Source: Rhizobium sp. R635 (GTDB taxonomy: Bacteria; Pseudomonadota; Alphaproteobacteria; Rhizobiales; Rhizobiaceae). Taken from it: a stretch of 64,000 nt of DNA. A program made the translations under genes and the position numbers. Each line of letters begins with the position of its first letter. Positions within the stretch are counted from its first letter, which is position 1. Of this stretch, positions 16,869 through 25,662 are shown one piece after another. The DNA lies in contig NZ_LOKX01000011.1 of NCBI RefSeq assembly GCF_002211285.1, forward strand, positions 58,078 to 122,077, given 5' to 3'. Under the pieces are notes generated by a model, which saw only the letters and a list, made by a program, of their open reading frames with translations, did no database searches and was not told the origin of the DNA.

Positions 16869-17792
16869 CTAGAAACCAACCGAGCTGAGATAGTCGCGGC
16901 TCTGCTTCACATCTTCGAGGCTGCCCGCGACGTTTCGTGGATCGCGCTCCTGCTCGACGGTGATGAAACCGTGATAGCCGATCTCCTCCAGCACTCGCTT
17001 GACGGCGGGATAATCGATGACGCCGCGGCCGATCGGGCACATCACGCCTTGTCCGCAAGCCTCGAAGAAGCGGATTCTCTCGCCGAGCACGCGGTCGAAA
17101 ACGGCCTGGTCGATATCCTTGAAGTGGACGTAATCGAGCCTGTCGGCATAGCGCCGAAGTGTATCGACTGGGTCCATGCCGGCATAATAGGTATGGCCGG
17201 TGTCGAGGCAGAAGCCGGCAATCTCGCTCGGAATATCGTCTGCCACCCGCTCGATCTCATCGGCGAATTCGATATAGCCGCCCGCATGCGGATGAATGAC
17301 GGCGCGCACGCCGTATTTGCCTGCCGCAAGTTCGGCGATCGCCTTGATATTGGCGATCATCCCGGCCCGGGCTGCGTCGGAGAGCCGCGGCGCGCGATCG
17401 GAATGGCCCGCGGCGTAATCCCGCTCGTCATGGCCCCAATCCATGACGGTGAGATAGGGCGTCCTGAAGCGCTGGCCCGCCGCCTGCGCCGGCTGCGGCA
17501 GCCGGGTGATGACGGCGCAGATTTCGTCCGTCTGCCGCAGCAAGTTCTCGCGGTTCTCAGGAGAGACGAGATCGTCGAAGATCGTGCCGGCGACGATGAA
17601 AAGATTGCGATCGGTGAGTGCCGTGGCGACGAGCTTGTCATCGAGAGGCACGTAGCCGTATGGGCCGAGTTCGAGACCGCCATAGCCGGCGGCGGCCGCT
17701 TCGTCGAAGACGCGCTGCCAGGCGGGAAGGTTGGGATTGTTGACGTCATCAACGCCCCAGCAGCAGGGGGCTGTCGTAATCGTGATGGTCAC
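16869..17792 (-). CDS. TIM-barrel sugar isomerase/epimerase (IolE-like)
   Basis: 307 residues from a GTG at 17792 (MTITITTAPCCWGVDD), with AGGAACAAG just upstream; the frame extends to 17846 but that part is low-complexity. It matches the xylose isomerase-like AP_endonuc_2 fold used by IolE/IolI/Hyi enzymes. Metal-site features include VIHPHAGG, FCLDTGHTYYAGMDP, YVHFKDI and the late GFITVEQERDP. Expected chemistry is dehydration, isomerisation or epimerisation of a keto-sugar. It lies between a second barrel gene (32 bases upstream) and the dehydrogenase (10 bases downstream). Confidence 0.88.
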   Translation of the reverse strand: MTITITTAPCCWGVDDVNNPNLPAWQRVFDEAAAAGYGGLELGPYGYVPLDDKLVATALTDRNLFIVAGTIFDDLVSPENRENLLRQTDEICAVITRLPQPAQAAGQRFRTPYLTVMDWGHDERDYAAGHSDRAPRLSDAARAGMIANIKAIAELAAGKYGVRAVIHPHAGGYIEFADEIERVADDIPSEIAGFCLDTGHTYYAGMDPVDTLRRYADRLDYVHFKDIDQAVFDRVLGERIRFFEACGQGVMCPIGRGVIDYPAVKRVLEEIGYHGFITVEQERDPRNVAGSLEDVKQSRDYLSSVGF

Positions 17793-17824
17793 GGTCTTGT
17801 TCCTGATAATGGTGATAGCGACGG

Positions 17825-18739
17825 TCAGCCGGCTTTGCCGGGCCAATATTTGTCGACATGTTTCTGGATTTCGGAGCGCATGAAGCGGCCGGATTCGTCG
17901 GCGCGGTCCTCCCAGCCGAAGACGCAGGCGGTGATGATGCCGTCGAATCCGACCTCGGCCAGCGAGGAGAAGAAGACATCCCAGTTGATCTCGCCCTGGT
18001 ACATGTCCATGTGCTGATGGATCGTGACCTTCGCGCCCGGTGGGTTGATGATGTAGCGCAAGCCCGACGATTTCTTGTGATTATAGGTATCGGCCACATG
18101 CACATGCGCGATCAGCGGGCCGGCATCGCGGATCATCCGCGCCATGTCGTCACCGAAATAGAAGGTATGCGGTGCGCAGTAGAGGAATTTGACATTCTTC
18201 GAACCGATGGTCTTCAGCATGTCGATCGCCGGATGCAGCGTTTCGCACCAGTCTTCCGGATGCGGCTCCATGTTGAGTGTTACGCCCTCGCGCTCGAAGA
18301 CAGGAACGAGTTCCTCCATCGAACGCCACCAGGCCGCCTCGCTATGCTCATGCGTGTGCATGCCGCCGCAACAATTTGAACGGTGGCTGCGATCGGGCGA
18401 CGGGCCGCGGCCGAATTCCGAATTCATCGTATCGCAGCCCATCTCCGCCGCGATCTCGATCGCTTCCTTCCAATAGCGGACGGCTGCCTGCCGTTCGTCT
18501 TCATGCGGGCTTGCCCAGCGATACATCGGCAGAAGCGAGGCGAGTTGCACGCCATGCTCTTTCAGCGCCGCCTTGAACTCGGCGATGCGTTCCTTGTGGG
18601 CTCGCGGACGCACCCACCAGGGCAGAAAATCATCGCGCGGCGAAAGCTCGATATGGTCGTAGCCAAGTTCGGCCGCCTTGCGGCAGAGGTCGCGCAGGTT
18701 GAGGTGACGGTGCATGTGGGGGTCGAGTGCGATCTTCAT
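17825..18739 (-). CDS. TIM-barrel sugar isomerase/epimerase, first gene of the sugar locus
   Basis: 304 residues from ATG 18739 (MKIALDPHMHRHLNLRDL), with a strong AGGAGG ribosome site. It belongs to the same barrel superfamily as its neighbour but is divergent. It has GYDHIELSPRDDF early, TLNMEPHPEDW in the middle, and AHVHVADTYNHK and KVTIHQHMDMYQGEINW late, giving the usual set of His/Glu/Asp metal ligands. A Cys-Cys/His stretch (SNCCGGMHTHEH) is unusual. It heads the minus-strand operon, 60 bases from a palindromic operator shared with the divergent LacI gene. Confidence 0.86.
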   Translation of the reverse strand: MKIALDPHMHRHLNLRDLCRKAAELGYDHIELSPRDDFLPWWVRPRAHKERIAEFKAALKEHGVQLASLLPMYRWASPHEDERQAAVRYWKEAIEIAAEMGCDTMNSEFGRGPSPDRSHRSNCCGGMHTHEHSEAAWWRSMEELVPVFEREGVTLNMEPHPEDWCETLHPAIDMLKTIGSKNVKFLYCAPHTFYFGDDMARMIRDAGPLIAHVHVADTYNHKKSSGLRYIINPPGAKVTIHQHMDMYQGEINWDVFFSSLAEVGFDGIITACVFGWEDRADESGRFMRSEIQKHVDKYWPGKAG

Positions 18740-18799
18740 GGGGCTCCTCCTGATGTCAGGCACGATAATGTCTGGGCGCCTCCGCATTCCAATGCTTCG

Positions 18800-18817
18800 A
18801 TGATCAAATTTGATCAT
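18800..18817. promoter_or_regulatory. Palindromic operator between LacI gene and sugar operon
   Basis: ATGATCAAATTTGATCAT is a perfect 18-base palindrome midway between the divergent starts at 18739 and 18874. LacI/GalR proteins bind even-spaced palindromes of this length. It is most likely bound by the LacI-type protein encoded next to it. Confidence 0.7.
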
Positions 18818-18873
18818 TGACCGCGCGGGCGACGGATGCTCTGCTATTTCAGGTTTGGCAGTGAGAAAGCCTC

Positions 18874-19878
18874 GTGACGAAGGTGACTTTGAAGGATGTG
18901 GCCCGGGAGGCCGGGGTCGGCACCGCGACGGTGGAGCGCGTCCTCAACAATCGCGGCGGCGTGCTGCCGGAGACCGTGGAAAAGGTGTTTCTCGCGGCGA
19001 GACGGCTCGAATATCGGCAGAGCCTGCAGGTCGCCCATCGCGGCCTGATCCGGATCGAGGTGATCCTCGTTCGCCCGGAAACCAACTTCTATTCGCGGCT
19101 GAACCGGGCCTTCGAACGCATCGCCGCCTCGCTCGACGACAGCATCGTCGTTCACCGCACCTTCATCCGCGAGAACGAGCCGGCGGAGTTCGCACGTTAC
19201 ATCGCCAATCCGACGGCGCGACGGTCGGCGCTGATCGTGGTTGCGCCTGATCATGCCGATGTCGTCACCAGCGTGCGCAAGGCCGCGGACCTCGGCATTC
19301 CCGTCGTCCAGATCATGACCCGCCCGGCTCCGGAACTGCCCTATGTCGGCATCGACAACTATGCCGCCGGCCGCACGGCAGCCCATTACATGTCGGGCAT
19401 GCTGGCCAAACGCTCCGGTTCCTTCGTCGCTCTCTGCCATAGCGGCGCCTATGAGAACCACAAGGAGCGGATACGCGGCTTTTCCGCCTATCTCATCGAT
19501 AGAGGTTCGGACGAACACCGCTTCACCGAGGTCATGTTCGACCTCGATGACGAGCACAATGCCATGGAACTGCTGTGCTCGGCATTCCGGCGGGAGCCCG
19601 GCATCATCGGCGTCTACAGCGCCGGCGGCGACAACAAGGGAGTCGCCAGGGTGCTCGAGGAAAGCGGGGCAGGGCGGCCCTTCTGGGTGGGTCATGAACT
19701 GACGGGAGAGACGCAGAGCTACCTGCGGCGCGGCATCATGTCGATCGTGCTCGACCAGGCGCCGGAGGTTCAGGCGAGGCGATCGATAGATCTCGCGCTG
19801 AACAGGCTGGGGCTCATTGATGTCGAGGTGAGCGCCGAACCCGTGCGCTTCCTGACGATCACGTCGGAAAATCTTTGA
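18874..19878 (+). CDS. LacI family transcriptional regulator
   Basis: 334 residues from a GTG start. The helix-turn-helix is KVTLKDVAREAGVGTATVERVLNN split over 3-26, followed by the hinge. The periplasmic-binding-protein-like effector domain runs from about 60 to 325 (DNYAAGRTAAHYM, FVALCHSGAYENHKERIRGF, IGVYSAGGDNKGVARVL), as in ribose- and inositol-type regulators. Divergent transcription from the isomerase-dehydrogenase-kinase operon over a shared palindrome indicates that it controls that operon, probably with a sugar as inducer. The gene ends 21 bases from the converging protease-like gene. Confidence 0.9.
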   Translation: MTKVTLKDVAREAGVGTATVERVLNNRGGVLPETVEKVFLAARRLEYRQSLQVAHRGLIRIEVILVRPETNFYSRLNRAFERIAASLDDSIVVHRTFIRENEPAEFARYIANPTARRSALIVVAPDHADVVTSVRKAADLGIPVVQIMTRPAPELPYVGIDNYAAGRTAAHYMSGMLAKRSGSFVALCHSGAYENHKERIRGFSAYLIDRGSDEHRFTEVMFDLDDEHNAMELLCSAFRREPGIIGVYSAGGDNKGVARVLEESGAGRPFWVGHELTGETQSYLRRGIMSIVLDQAPEVQARRSIDLALNRLGLIDVEVSAEPVRFLTITSENL

Positions 19879-19899
19879 GGCGGGATTGCCGGCGCGGCC

Positions 19900-20805
19900 C
19901 TATTGCGACTGCGGCTTCCTGAGAAAGCTGTTACGGTCGGCGGACTTGATGCGCAGCCATGCTTCCCGGCCGTTCCGCAAAATCCGCAAGGGAATTTCGG
20001 CGCCGGCGGGACCGCTGCTCCACACTTTGCGATAAAAATCGGCCAGCCCGTCGACCTCTTCATCCCGGATCTCGGAGATGATATCGCCCTGGCGCAGGCC
20101 TGCCTGGGCGGCGGGACCGCCTTCGGCGACGCTCATGACCACCACGCCGCCATTGCTTTCGGCGGAGAATGCGCCGAGCCACGGCCGCGGCGGCTTATTG
20201 ACCTGGCCGCGATTCAAGAGATCGTCGAGGATCGGCGTGAGCAGGTCGATCGGTACGGCCATGTTGATATCGGCGGTCTCGGCGCCATCGCTCATCTGCA
20301 GCCGCAGCGAGCCGATGCCGAGGAGCTTGCCGTCCGAGCCGATCAGCGCCGCGCCTCCCCACGCCGGATGGGCCGGTGCGGTGAAGATCGCCTCATCAAG
20401 CAGATATTCCCAGTAACCGGCGAATTCCTGCCTGGCGACGATATTTGCCTCGACGAATTCGCCCATTCCGTCGACGAGCACGACAGGATCGCCCGGCTTG
20501 GCTGCGGCCGCATCGCCGAAAAGCACCGCCGGAGCGCTGAGCGCGCCGAGCGCCTGCACCAGGCCGAAGCCGCTTTCCTGATCATAGGCAAGGGGATGGG
20601 CGGGAACCACGCGCCCGTCACGGGTGGTCAGCCACACCTCGTCGGCCTCGGTGATGAGATAACCGATGGTCAGCACCAGCCCGTTGTCGCGGATGACCAC
20701 GCCGCTGCCCTCCCGGACGGTGCCCAGCGTTTCTGCGGTGTAGGCATCTTCCGGAATTGAGGAGCGCACGGCCACCACGGACCGCAAGATCGGATCGATA
20801 TTCAT
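19900..20805 (-). CDS. Trypsin-fold PDZ protein lacking the catalytic triad (pseudoprotease)
   Basis: 301 residues from ATG 20805 (MNIDPILRSVVAVRSSIPED). The order is S1C protease-like domain (about 10-200) and a PDZ domain (about 215-295, PWLGAFSAESNGGVVVMSV). Set against DegP of this same window, the histidine position is Y49 (LTIGYLI), the aspartate is G79 (DQESGFG) and the serine is W149 (HPAWGGA). All three catalytic residues are gone while the fold-defining glycines remain. There is no signal peptide, so it may be cytoplasmic, perhaps a peptide-binding or regulatory protein. It is transcribed away from the MocR gene. Confidence 0.82.
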   Translation of the reverse strand: MNIDPILRSVVAVRSSIPEDAYTAETLGTVREGSGVVIRDNGLVLTIGYLITEADEVWLTTRDGRVVPAHPLAYDQESGFGLVQALGALSAPAVLFGDAAAAKPGDPVVLVDGMGEFVEANIVARQEFAGYWEYLLDEAIFTAPAHPAWGGAALIGSDGKLLGIGSLRLQMSDGAETADINMAVPIDLLTPILDDLLNRGQVNKPPRPWLGAFSAESNGGVVVMSVAEGGPAAQAGLRQGDIISEIRDEEVDGLADFYRKVWSSGPAGAEIPLRILRNGREAWLRIKSADRNSFLRKPQSQ

Positions 20806-21010
20806 GCTTTCATCCCAATGGGGCGCCGGCGCGGAAGGCTGACCCGGACGCATCCCACCTTGAATAGGTAAGGAGATGGATGGATGGAGGCAAGGCTTGG
20901 CGAACGGATTTTCCGCAACGGCCCGTGGCGCCACATTTTTGATGACAGGAGGCAAGTGCAACAATATACAGTCAATCTTATCGGACAGCGATAGCGACAG
21001 GGCTCACGAA

Positions 21011-22414
21011 ATGAAGGACTGGCATCCCGATCTCAGCCGCAGCAGCAGCCCCCGCTATATGGCGATTGCCGATCTGATCGAAATGGATCTGCGCAGCGGG
21101 CATCTGGTGGCGGGAGACCGGCTGCCGCCGCAACGCGAACTCGCCAAGCGGCTGAATGTCGACTTCACCACCGTGGCAAGAGGCTATGTCGAGGCGCAAA
21201 AGCGTGGCCTCGTCGATTCCCACGTTGGCCGAGGCACCTTCGTCACCGGTGGCTCGGACAGGGAAGGCCGAGGTTTCGCGCTTGATGCCGCGCCCGATCC
21301 CCGCCGCGCATCCGTCGTCGATTTCTCGATGAACCTGCCGCCGGAACCGGATGACCCGGAACTGATCGGGCGCATGCGGGAGGGCATGTCGGCGGTGGCG
21401 GCAAACCTCGTTCCGCTTCTGCGCTACCAGGGTTTCGGCGGCTCCGGCATGGATAAGGAAGCCGCTGCCGCCTGGCTCGGCCGTCGCGGGCTCAAACCTT
21501 CGCTGGAGCGGATCTTCGTCACGCCGGGCGCCCATCCGGCGCTGCTTGCGATCTTCGGCCTGCTTGCAAAACCCGGTGAGACCGTAGTTTCGGAAATCAT
21601 CACCTATCCCGGCATGCGCTCGATCGCCGCCCAGTTGCGGCTCAATCTCGCCGGCCTGCCGATGGACGGAGACGGTATCCTGCCGGATGCCTTTGCCGGA
21701 GCCTGCGAGAGATTGAAGCCGAAGGCGCTTTATCTCAATCCGACGCTGCAGAACCCGACGACACTGACGATCCCTGCCGCGCGCCGCGAGGAAATCTCAG
21801 CCGTTGCCCGCAAATATCAGGTGCCGATCGTCGAGGACGATGCCTATGGCTTCATCCCGGTGGAAGGTCCGCCGCCGCTTGCGGCAACGGCGCCTGATCT
21901 GACCTGGCATATCGGCGGACTGGCGAAATGTATCGGCGCGGGCTTGCGCCTTGCCTATGTCGTGGCGCCGGATACCAAGGCCGTGTGGCCCTTCGTCAGC
22001 GCCATGCGCGCCAACAATGTGATGGCCTCGCCGCTGAACGTCGCGCTCGTCACTCGCTGGATCGAGGACGGTACGGCCGATGCGATCCTGCGTTTCATCC
22101 GCGCCGAGGCTGCCGCCCGCCAGAGGATGGCCGCTGAAATCCTGCCGGCCGGCAGCTATCGCGCCGATCCGCTGAGCTTCAACATCTGGCTGCCGTTATC
22201 GAGCGGCTGGACCCGCTCCACATTCGGCAGTCACATGCACTCTTCCGGTATCGGCGTGGTGGCAAGCGACGCCTTTACGGTCGAAGGCGCTGCCCCGGAA
22301 GCCGCGCGGGTCTGCCTCGGCGGCTCGATCACGCGGGAGAAATTGCAGGGCGCGCTGGAATTCATGGCCCACGCGCTCGAAGGCCCGCCGGAGATGGCGG
22401 CCTCGTTCTTCTGA
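21011..22414 (+). CDS. MocR-type regulator (GntR winged helix fused to aminotransferase domain)
   Basis: 467 residues from ATG 21011 (MKDWHPDLSRSSSPRYMA); the frame is open to 20876 but that part is not protein-like. A GntR winged helix spans about 15-80 (LPPQRELAKRLNVDFTTVAR). A class I aminotransferase-like domain follows, to the end. The pyridoxal phosphate lysine is K306 in GGLAKCIGAGLRLAYV, and EDDAYGF and LNPTLQNPTT are in place. MocR proteins bind PLP and sense amino-acid or vitamin B6-related metabolites. The target is unknown. Confidence 0.9.
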   Translation: MKDWHPDLSRSSSPRYMAIADLIEMDLRSGHLVAGDRLPPQRELAKRLNVDFTTVARGYVEAQKRGLVDSHVGRGTFVTGGSDREGRGFALDAAPDPRRASVVDFSMNLPPEPDDPELIGRMREGMSAVAANLVPLLRYQGFGGSGMDKEAAAAWLGRRGLKPSLERIFVTPGAHPALLAIFGLLAKPGETVVSEIITYPGMRSIAAQLRLNLAGLPMDGDGILPDAFAGACERLKPKALYLNPTLQNPTTLTIPAARREEISAVARKYQVPIVEDDAYGFIPVEGPPPLAATAPDLTWHIGGLAKCIGAGLRLAYVVAPDTKAVWPFVSAMRANNVMASPLNVALVTRWIEDGTADAILRFIRAEAAARQRMAAEILPAGSYRADPLSFNIWLPLSSGWTRSTFGSHMHSSGIGVVASDAFTVEGAAPEAARVCLGGSITREKLQGALEFMAHALEGPPEMAASFF

Positions 22415-22545
22415 CGAGCAAGCCCACGGACATCATCACTTACGGCAGGCGCGGTTTCCATGCTGCGGCTGTGGATCTGCGTCATTCTGACGAATTGATT
22501 GGCGATGTCGACTTAATGTAATCATATTGAATGCATGCATTTGTA

Positions 22546-22564
22546 GCATTGATTGCATCAATGC
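22546..22564. promoter_or_regulatory. Inverted repeat upstream of the DUF983 gene
   Basis: GCATTGAT and ATCAATGC form a perfect 8-base inverted repeat separated by TGC, 26 bases before the DUF983 start, within an AT-rich 175-base gap. It could be an operator or a 5' UTR hairpin; the sequence alone does not decide. Confidence 0.4.
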
Positions 22565-22589
22565 CTGAGGATCTGAAAGCGAGAACATC

Positions 22590-22958
22590 ATGGACACCGA
22601 ATATCCCCCACTTCCTCCGATGCAGACCGGTATCAGAGGGCGCTGCCCGCGTTGCGGCCAGGGTCACATGTTCAAGGGCTTCCTGACGCTCCGGCCGGAA
22701 TGCGAGGTCTGCGGCCTCGACTATTCCTTCGCCGATCCGGCCGATGGTCCGGCCTTCTTCGTCATCTGCTTTGCTTGCATTCCGAGCGTGCTGCTCGGCG
22801 TCTGGCTGGAGGTGGCCTTTTCCGCGCCGATCTGGGCGCAGTTTCTGTTCACCGGCCCCTTCATGCTCGCCACCTGCATTCCGCCGCTCAGGCCGCTCAA
22901 GGGTTGGCTGGTCGCCAGCCAGTATTTCTACAAGGCGGAAGAGGGCAAGCTCGCCTGA
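22590..22958 (+). CDS. DUF983 family membrane protein with zinc-ribbon-like start
   Basis: 122 residues. The N-terminal CPRCGQGHMFKGFLTLRPECEVCGLDY (four cysteines in two CxxC-type pairs, about 20-46) looks like a small zinc ribbon. Two membrane helices follow (about 56-76 and 80-100). This is the DUF983 family, found mostly in alphaproteobacteria, sometimes near cytochrome oxidase genes; no function is proven. It stops 2 bases before the end of the converging LysR gene. Confidence 0.88.
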   Translation: MDTEYPPLPPMQTGIRGRCPRCGQGHMFKGFLTLRPECEVCGLDYSFADPADGPAFFVICFACIPSVLLGVWLEVAFSAPIWAQFLFTGPFMLATCIPPLRPLKGWLVASQYFYKAEEGKLA

Positions 22959-22960
22959 GT

Positions 22961-23854
22961 CTACTTCAGCGCTGCGCGCAGGCGCGGCGTCGCGAAATCG
23001 ATGAGCGCGCGCAATTTCAGGGGGACCAGACCCTGCGAGGGATAGACGAGCTGCACTGGCGCCGGCTGCGGCTCGAAATCGGCAAGCAGCGGCACCAGCA
23101 GGCCCGCCGTTTCGGCGCGAGCGGCCTGGTAGGAGAGAACGCGCGTGATGCCGAGACCGGCGACGGCGGCATCGACCGCGGCTTCGGCTGTGTTGACAGC
23201 AAGCCGTGAACGGATCGGCACGGCGAGATCGTGTTTTCCGTCGCTGAATGTCCAGCTTCGCGTCGAGGCCATGCCCTCGAAGGTGATGCAGTCATGCGTG
23301 GAGAGATCGCTCGGATGCCGGGGTACTGGGTGCTGCGCCAGGTAATCCGGGCTGGCATAGACGGTGCGGCGGATGGCGCCGAGCCTCGTGGCGATCAGAT
23401 TGCTGTCCGGCAGGTGGCCGATCCTCAGCGCCAGATCGATATGATCCTCGACGAGGTTCGATAGCCTGTCGCCAAGCATCAGTTGCAGATTGATCTCGGG
23501 ATAGGCCTTCAGGAAATCCACCACGATCGGTAGGACGTGCAGCCGCCCGAAGACGATCGGCGCGGTCATCGTCAGTTCTCCCTTGGGCGCACTGTATTCA
23601 CCAGCGGCCGTCCGCTCCGCTTCCTCCACCCGGCCGAGAATCTCGCGCGCCGCCTCCACGTAGGCGCGGCCGGCTTCCGTCAGCGCGACCCTTCGGTTGG
23701 TCCTTTGTAGCAGCCGGGCATTGAGATGAGCTTCCAGTTCCGAAACCTTGCGGCTGACGGTGGCCAGCGGTGAACGCAGATGCCGTGAGGCGGCCGACAG
23801 GCTGCCCTGTTCGACGACGGCGAGAAGCACGCTCATGGCGTCGAGACGGTCCAT
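22961..23854 (-). CDS. LysR family transcriptional regulator
   Basis: 297 residues, typical length. The winged helix is in the first 60 residues (LLAVVEQGSLSAASRHL, LATVSRKVSELEAHL), followed by the co-inducer-binding domain starting near 90 (LTMTAPIVFGRLHVLPIV). It resembles the subgroup that controls a divergent metabolic gene. The glutathione S-transferase gene begins 142 bases away on the opposite strand and is the likely target. The effector is unknown. Confidence 0.9.
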   Translation of the reverse strand: MDRLDAMSVLLAVVEQGSLSAASRHLRSPLATVSRKVSELEAHLNARLLQRTNRRVALTEAGRAYVEAAREILGRVEEAERTAAGEYSAPKGELTMTAPIVFGRLHVLPIVVDFLKAYPEINLQLMLGDRLSNLVEDHIDLALRIGHLPDSNLIATRLGAIRRTVYASPDYLAQHPVPRHPSDLSTHDCITFEGMASTRSWTFSDGKHDLAVPIRSRLAVNTAEAAVDAAVAGLGITRVLSYQAARAETAGLLVPLLADFEPQPAPVQLVYPSQGLVPLKLRALIDFATPRLRAALK

Positions 23855-23995
23855 TCCAGCCTTCCATAAATTGAGAGAACGCTTTCCAGATTAGCATTCT
23901 ACTGCGGCTGGATGGAAGGCCGTAAATTGCCTCTCGGATGGTCGAGCGGCCATCGCCGCAAGCCTAGCCTCCATCAGAAGCCCAGAGGAACCGCC

Positions 23996-24607
23996 ATGAA
24001 ACTCTACCATCACCCGCTGTCCGGCCATTCGCATCGGGCCCACCTGTTCCTGTCGCTGCTCGGCGTGTCCTATGAATTGATCGAGGTCGATTTGGCGGCA
24101 GGCGCCCATAAGGCTCCGGAGTTTCTCGAGCTCAATCCCTTCGGCCAGGTGCCGGTTCTCGATGACGACGGCACGGTCATTGCCGATTCCTCCGCCATCC
24201 TCGTCTATCTCGCGCGCAAAAATGGCCGCACCGACTGGCTGCCGGAGGATGCCGTTGCGGCGGCACGGATACAGAAATGGCTCTCGGTTGCCGCGGGCGA
24301 AATCGCCTACGGACCATGCGCTGCCCGCCTTGTTACCGTCTTCGGCGCCGATTTCCGCACCGAGGAGGTGATCGCCCGGGCGCACCGCATCCTCGCACTG
24401 GTCGAGGCAGAATTGCAGGACCGCGACTTCCTGCTCGGCGCCAAGCCCACGATCGCCGACATCGCGCTTTACAGCTACATCGCCAATGCACCGGAGGGTA
24501 ATGTCGATACCTCTCCCTATCCGAGCGTCCGGGCATGGCTTGCGCGCATCGAGGCGCTGCCGGGTTTCGTCGGTTTTCGCAAGACCAGGATCGGTCTTGC
24601 CGCTTGA
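23996..24607 (+). CDS. Glutathione S-transferase family protein
   Basis: 203 residues from ATG 23996 ([19 protein letters not shown]), with GAGGA just upstream; an earlier in-frame start at 23912 is not needed. The thioredoxin-like domain (1-75) contains [14 protein letters not shown] and the glutathione-binding [11 protein letters not shown]. The helical domain has [18 protein letters not shown] with the conserved N-capping aspartate. It probably conjugates or reduces an electrophile. The gene is divergent from a LysR gene and followed at 43 bases by a flavin-type protein, which may be in the same operon. Confidence 0.9.
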   Translation: MKLYHHPLSGHSHRAHLFLSLLGVSYELIEVDLAAGAHKAPEFLELNPFGQVPVLDDDGTVIADSSAILVYLARKNGRTDWLPEDAVAAARIQKWLSVAAGEIAYGPCAARLVTVFGADFRTEEVIARAHRILALVEAELQDRDFLLGAKPTIADIALYSYIANAPEGNVDTSPYPSVRAWLARIEALPGFVGFRKTRIGLAA

Positions 24608-24650
24608 GGGATCGTCCCGGTTTCCGAAGTGGAGCTGAAGGAGAGTCGCC

Positions 24651-25583
24651 ATGCTGGAGCAGCCAAAACAAGACGCCGCATCGCCCTGGCACGAGGGTGA
24701 ACTCGCCATGCAGCGCAGTGTCGGCGTCGTCGAACGCATGGATGGGCCTGGACGGAATTTCGTCCGCCGGGCGATGCCGGAGCAGCACCGTGCCTTCTTT
24801 CCGATGCTGCCCTTCATCGTGCTCGGCGCGGTCGATACCAGGGGAGATGTCTGGGCAACTGTGCGGTCTGGGCGGCCGGGCTTCATGTCCTCGCCGGATC
24901 CGGCGGTTCTCGATGTCGGCCTGCCGCGCGACCCGGCCGATCCTGCCGATGCCGGCATGGAAGACGGTGACGCGATCGCGATGCTTGGAATCCAGCTGGA
25001 GACCCGCCGGCGCAACCGGCTGAACGGCGTGATCCGCAGGGCAGGTGCTGACGCCTTTCAGGTGGGTGTCGGCCAGAGCTTCGGCAATTGTCCGCAATAT
25101 ATCCAGCTTCGTTCTGCTGCTTTCGTTCGAGATCCCGATGTCCTGACGGCGGTGAGGCCTGCTCACTCCGTTCAACTCGACGATCGGGCGCGGCGGATCA
25201 TCGAGGGCGCCGATACGTTTTTCGTCGCCTCCTTTGTCGATCGCGACAATGGCGAGCGGCAGGTGGACGTGTCCCATCGCGGCGGCCATGCCGGCTTCGT
25301 GCGTGTCGGCGCCGATGGCGTGCTCACCGTTCCGGATTTTCCCGGCAATCGGTTCTTCAACACGCTCGGCAATTTCCTGATCAACCCGAAGGCTGGGCTG
25401 GTCTTCGTCGACTTCGAAACCGGCGATCTGCTGCAGATGACGGGAAGGGTAGAGGTGCTGCTCTCTTCGCCCGAAATGGCAAGCTTTCAACGGGCGGAAA
25501 GGCTGTGGCGTTTCACGCCGGAACACATCGTTTTTCGCCAGGATGCTCTGCCGCTGCGTTGGCGCCCAGGTCCCGACCTCTGA
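24651..25583 (+). CDS. Pyridoxamine 5'-phosphate oxidase-like flavin-binding protein
   Basis: 310 residues with AAGGAG seven bases before the ATG. The middle (about 45-290) has PNPOx-like split-barrel signatures: MLPFIVLGAVDTRGDVWATV, ADTFFVASFVDRDNGERQVDVSHRGG and FFNTLGNFLINPKAGLVFVDFETGDLL. In some bacteria this domain is the front half of a longer protein ending in a flavodoxin reductase; here that half is missing. An FMN- or F420-type redox role is likely from the family. It follows the GST gene closely. Confidence 0.82.
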   Translation: MLEQPKQDAASPWHEGELAMQRSVGVVERMDGPGRNFVRRAMPEQHRAFFPMLPFIVLGAVDTRGDVWATVRSGRPGFMSSPDPAVLDVGLPRDPADPADAGMEDGDAIAMLGIQLETRRRNRLNGVIRRAGADAFQVGVGQSFGNCPQYIQLRSAAFVRDPDVLTAVRPAHSVQLDDRARRIIEGADTFFVASFVDRDNGERQVDVSHRGGHAGFVRVGADGVLTVPDFPGNRFFNTLGNFLINPKAGLVFVDFETGDLLQMTGRVEVLLSSPEMASFQRAERLWRFTPEHIVFRQDALPLRWRPGPDL

Positions 25584-25607
25584 AGCCGGACAATACGCCA
25601 AACCAGC

Positions 25608-25654
25608 TTGTCAATGACTGTACTGATCGGTAAAGTAAAGTCTGATCAGTACAG
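25608..25654 (+). promoter_or_regulatory. Promoter with overlapping TetR-type inverted repeat
   Basis: A promoter-like TTGTCA (25608-25613) and TAAAGT (25631-25636) are 17 bases apart. The perfect 11-base inverted repeat CTGTACTGATC (25618-25628) / GATCAGTACAG (25644-25654) surrounds the -10 box and runs up to the ribosome site of the DUF1348 gene. The TetR gene two positions down the operon is the likely binder, giving autoregulation. Confidence 0.7.
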
Positions 25655-25662
25655 GAGATCTC

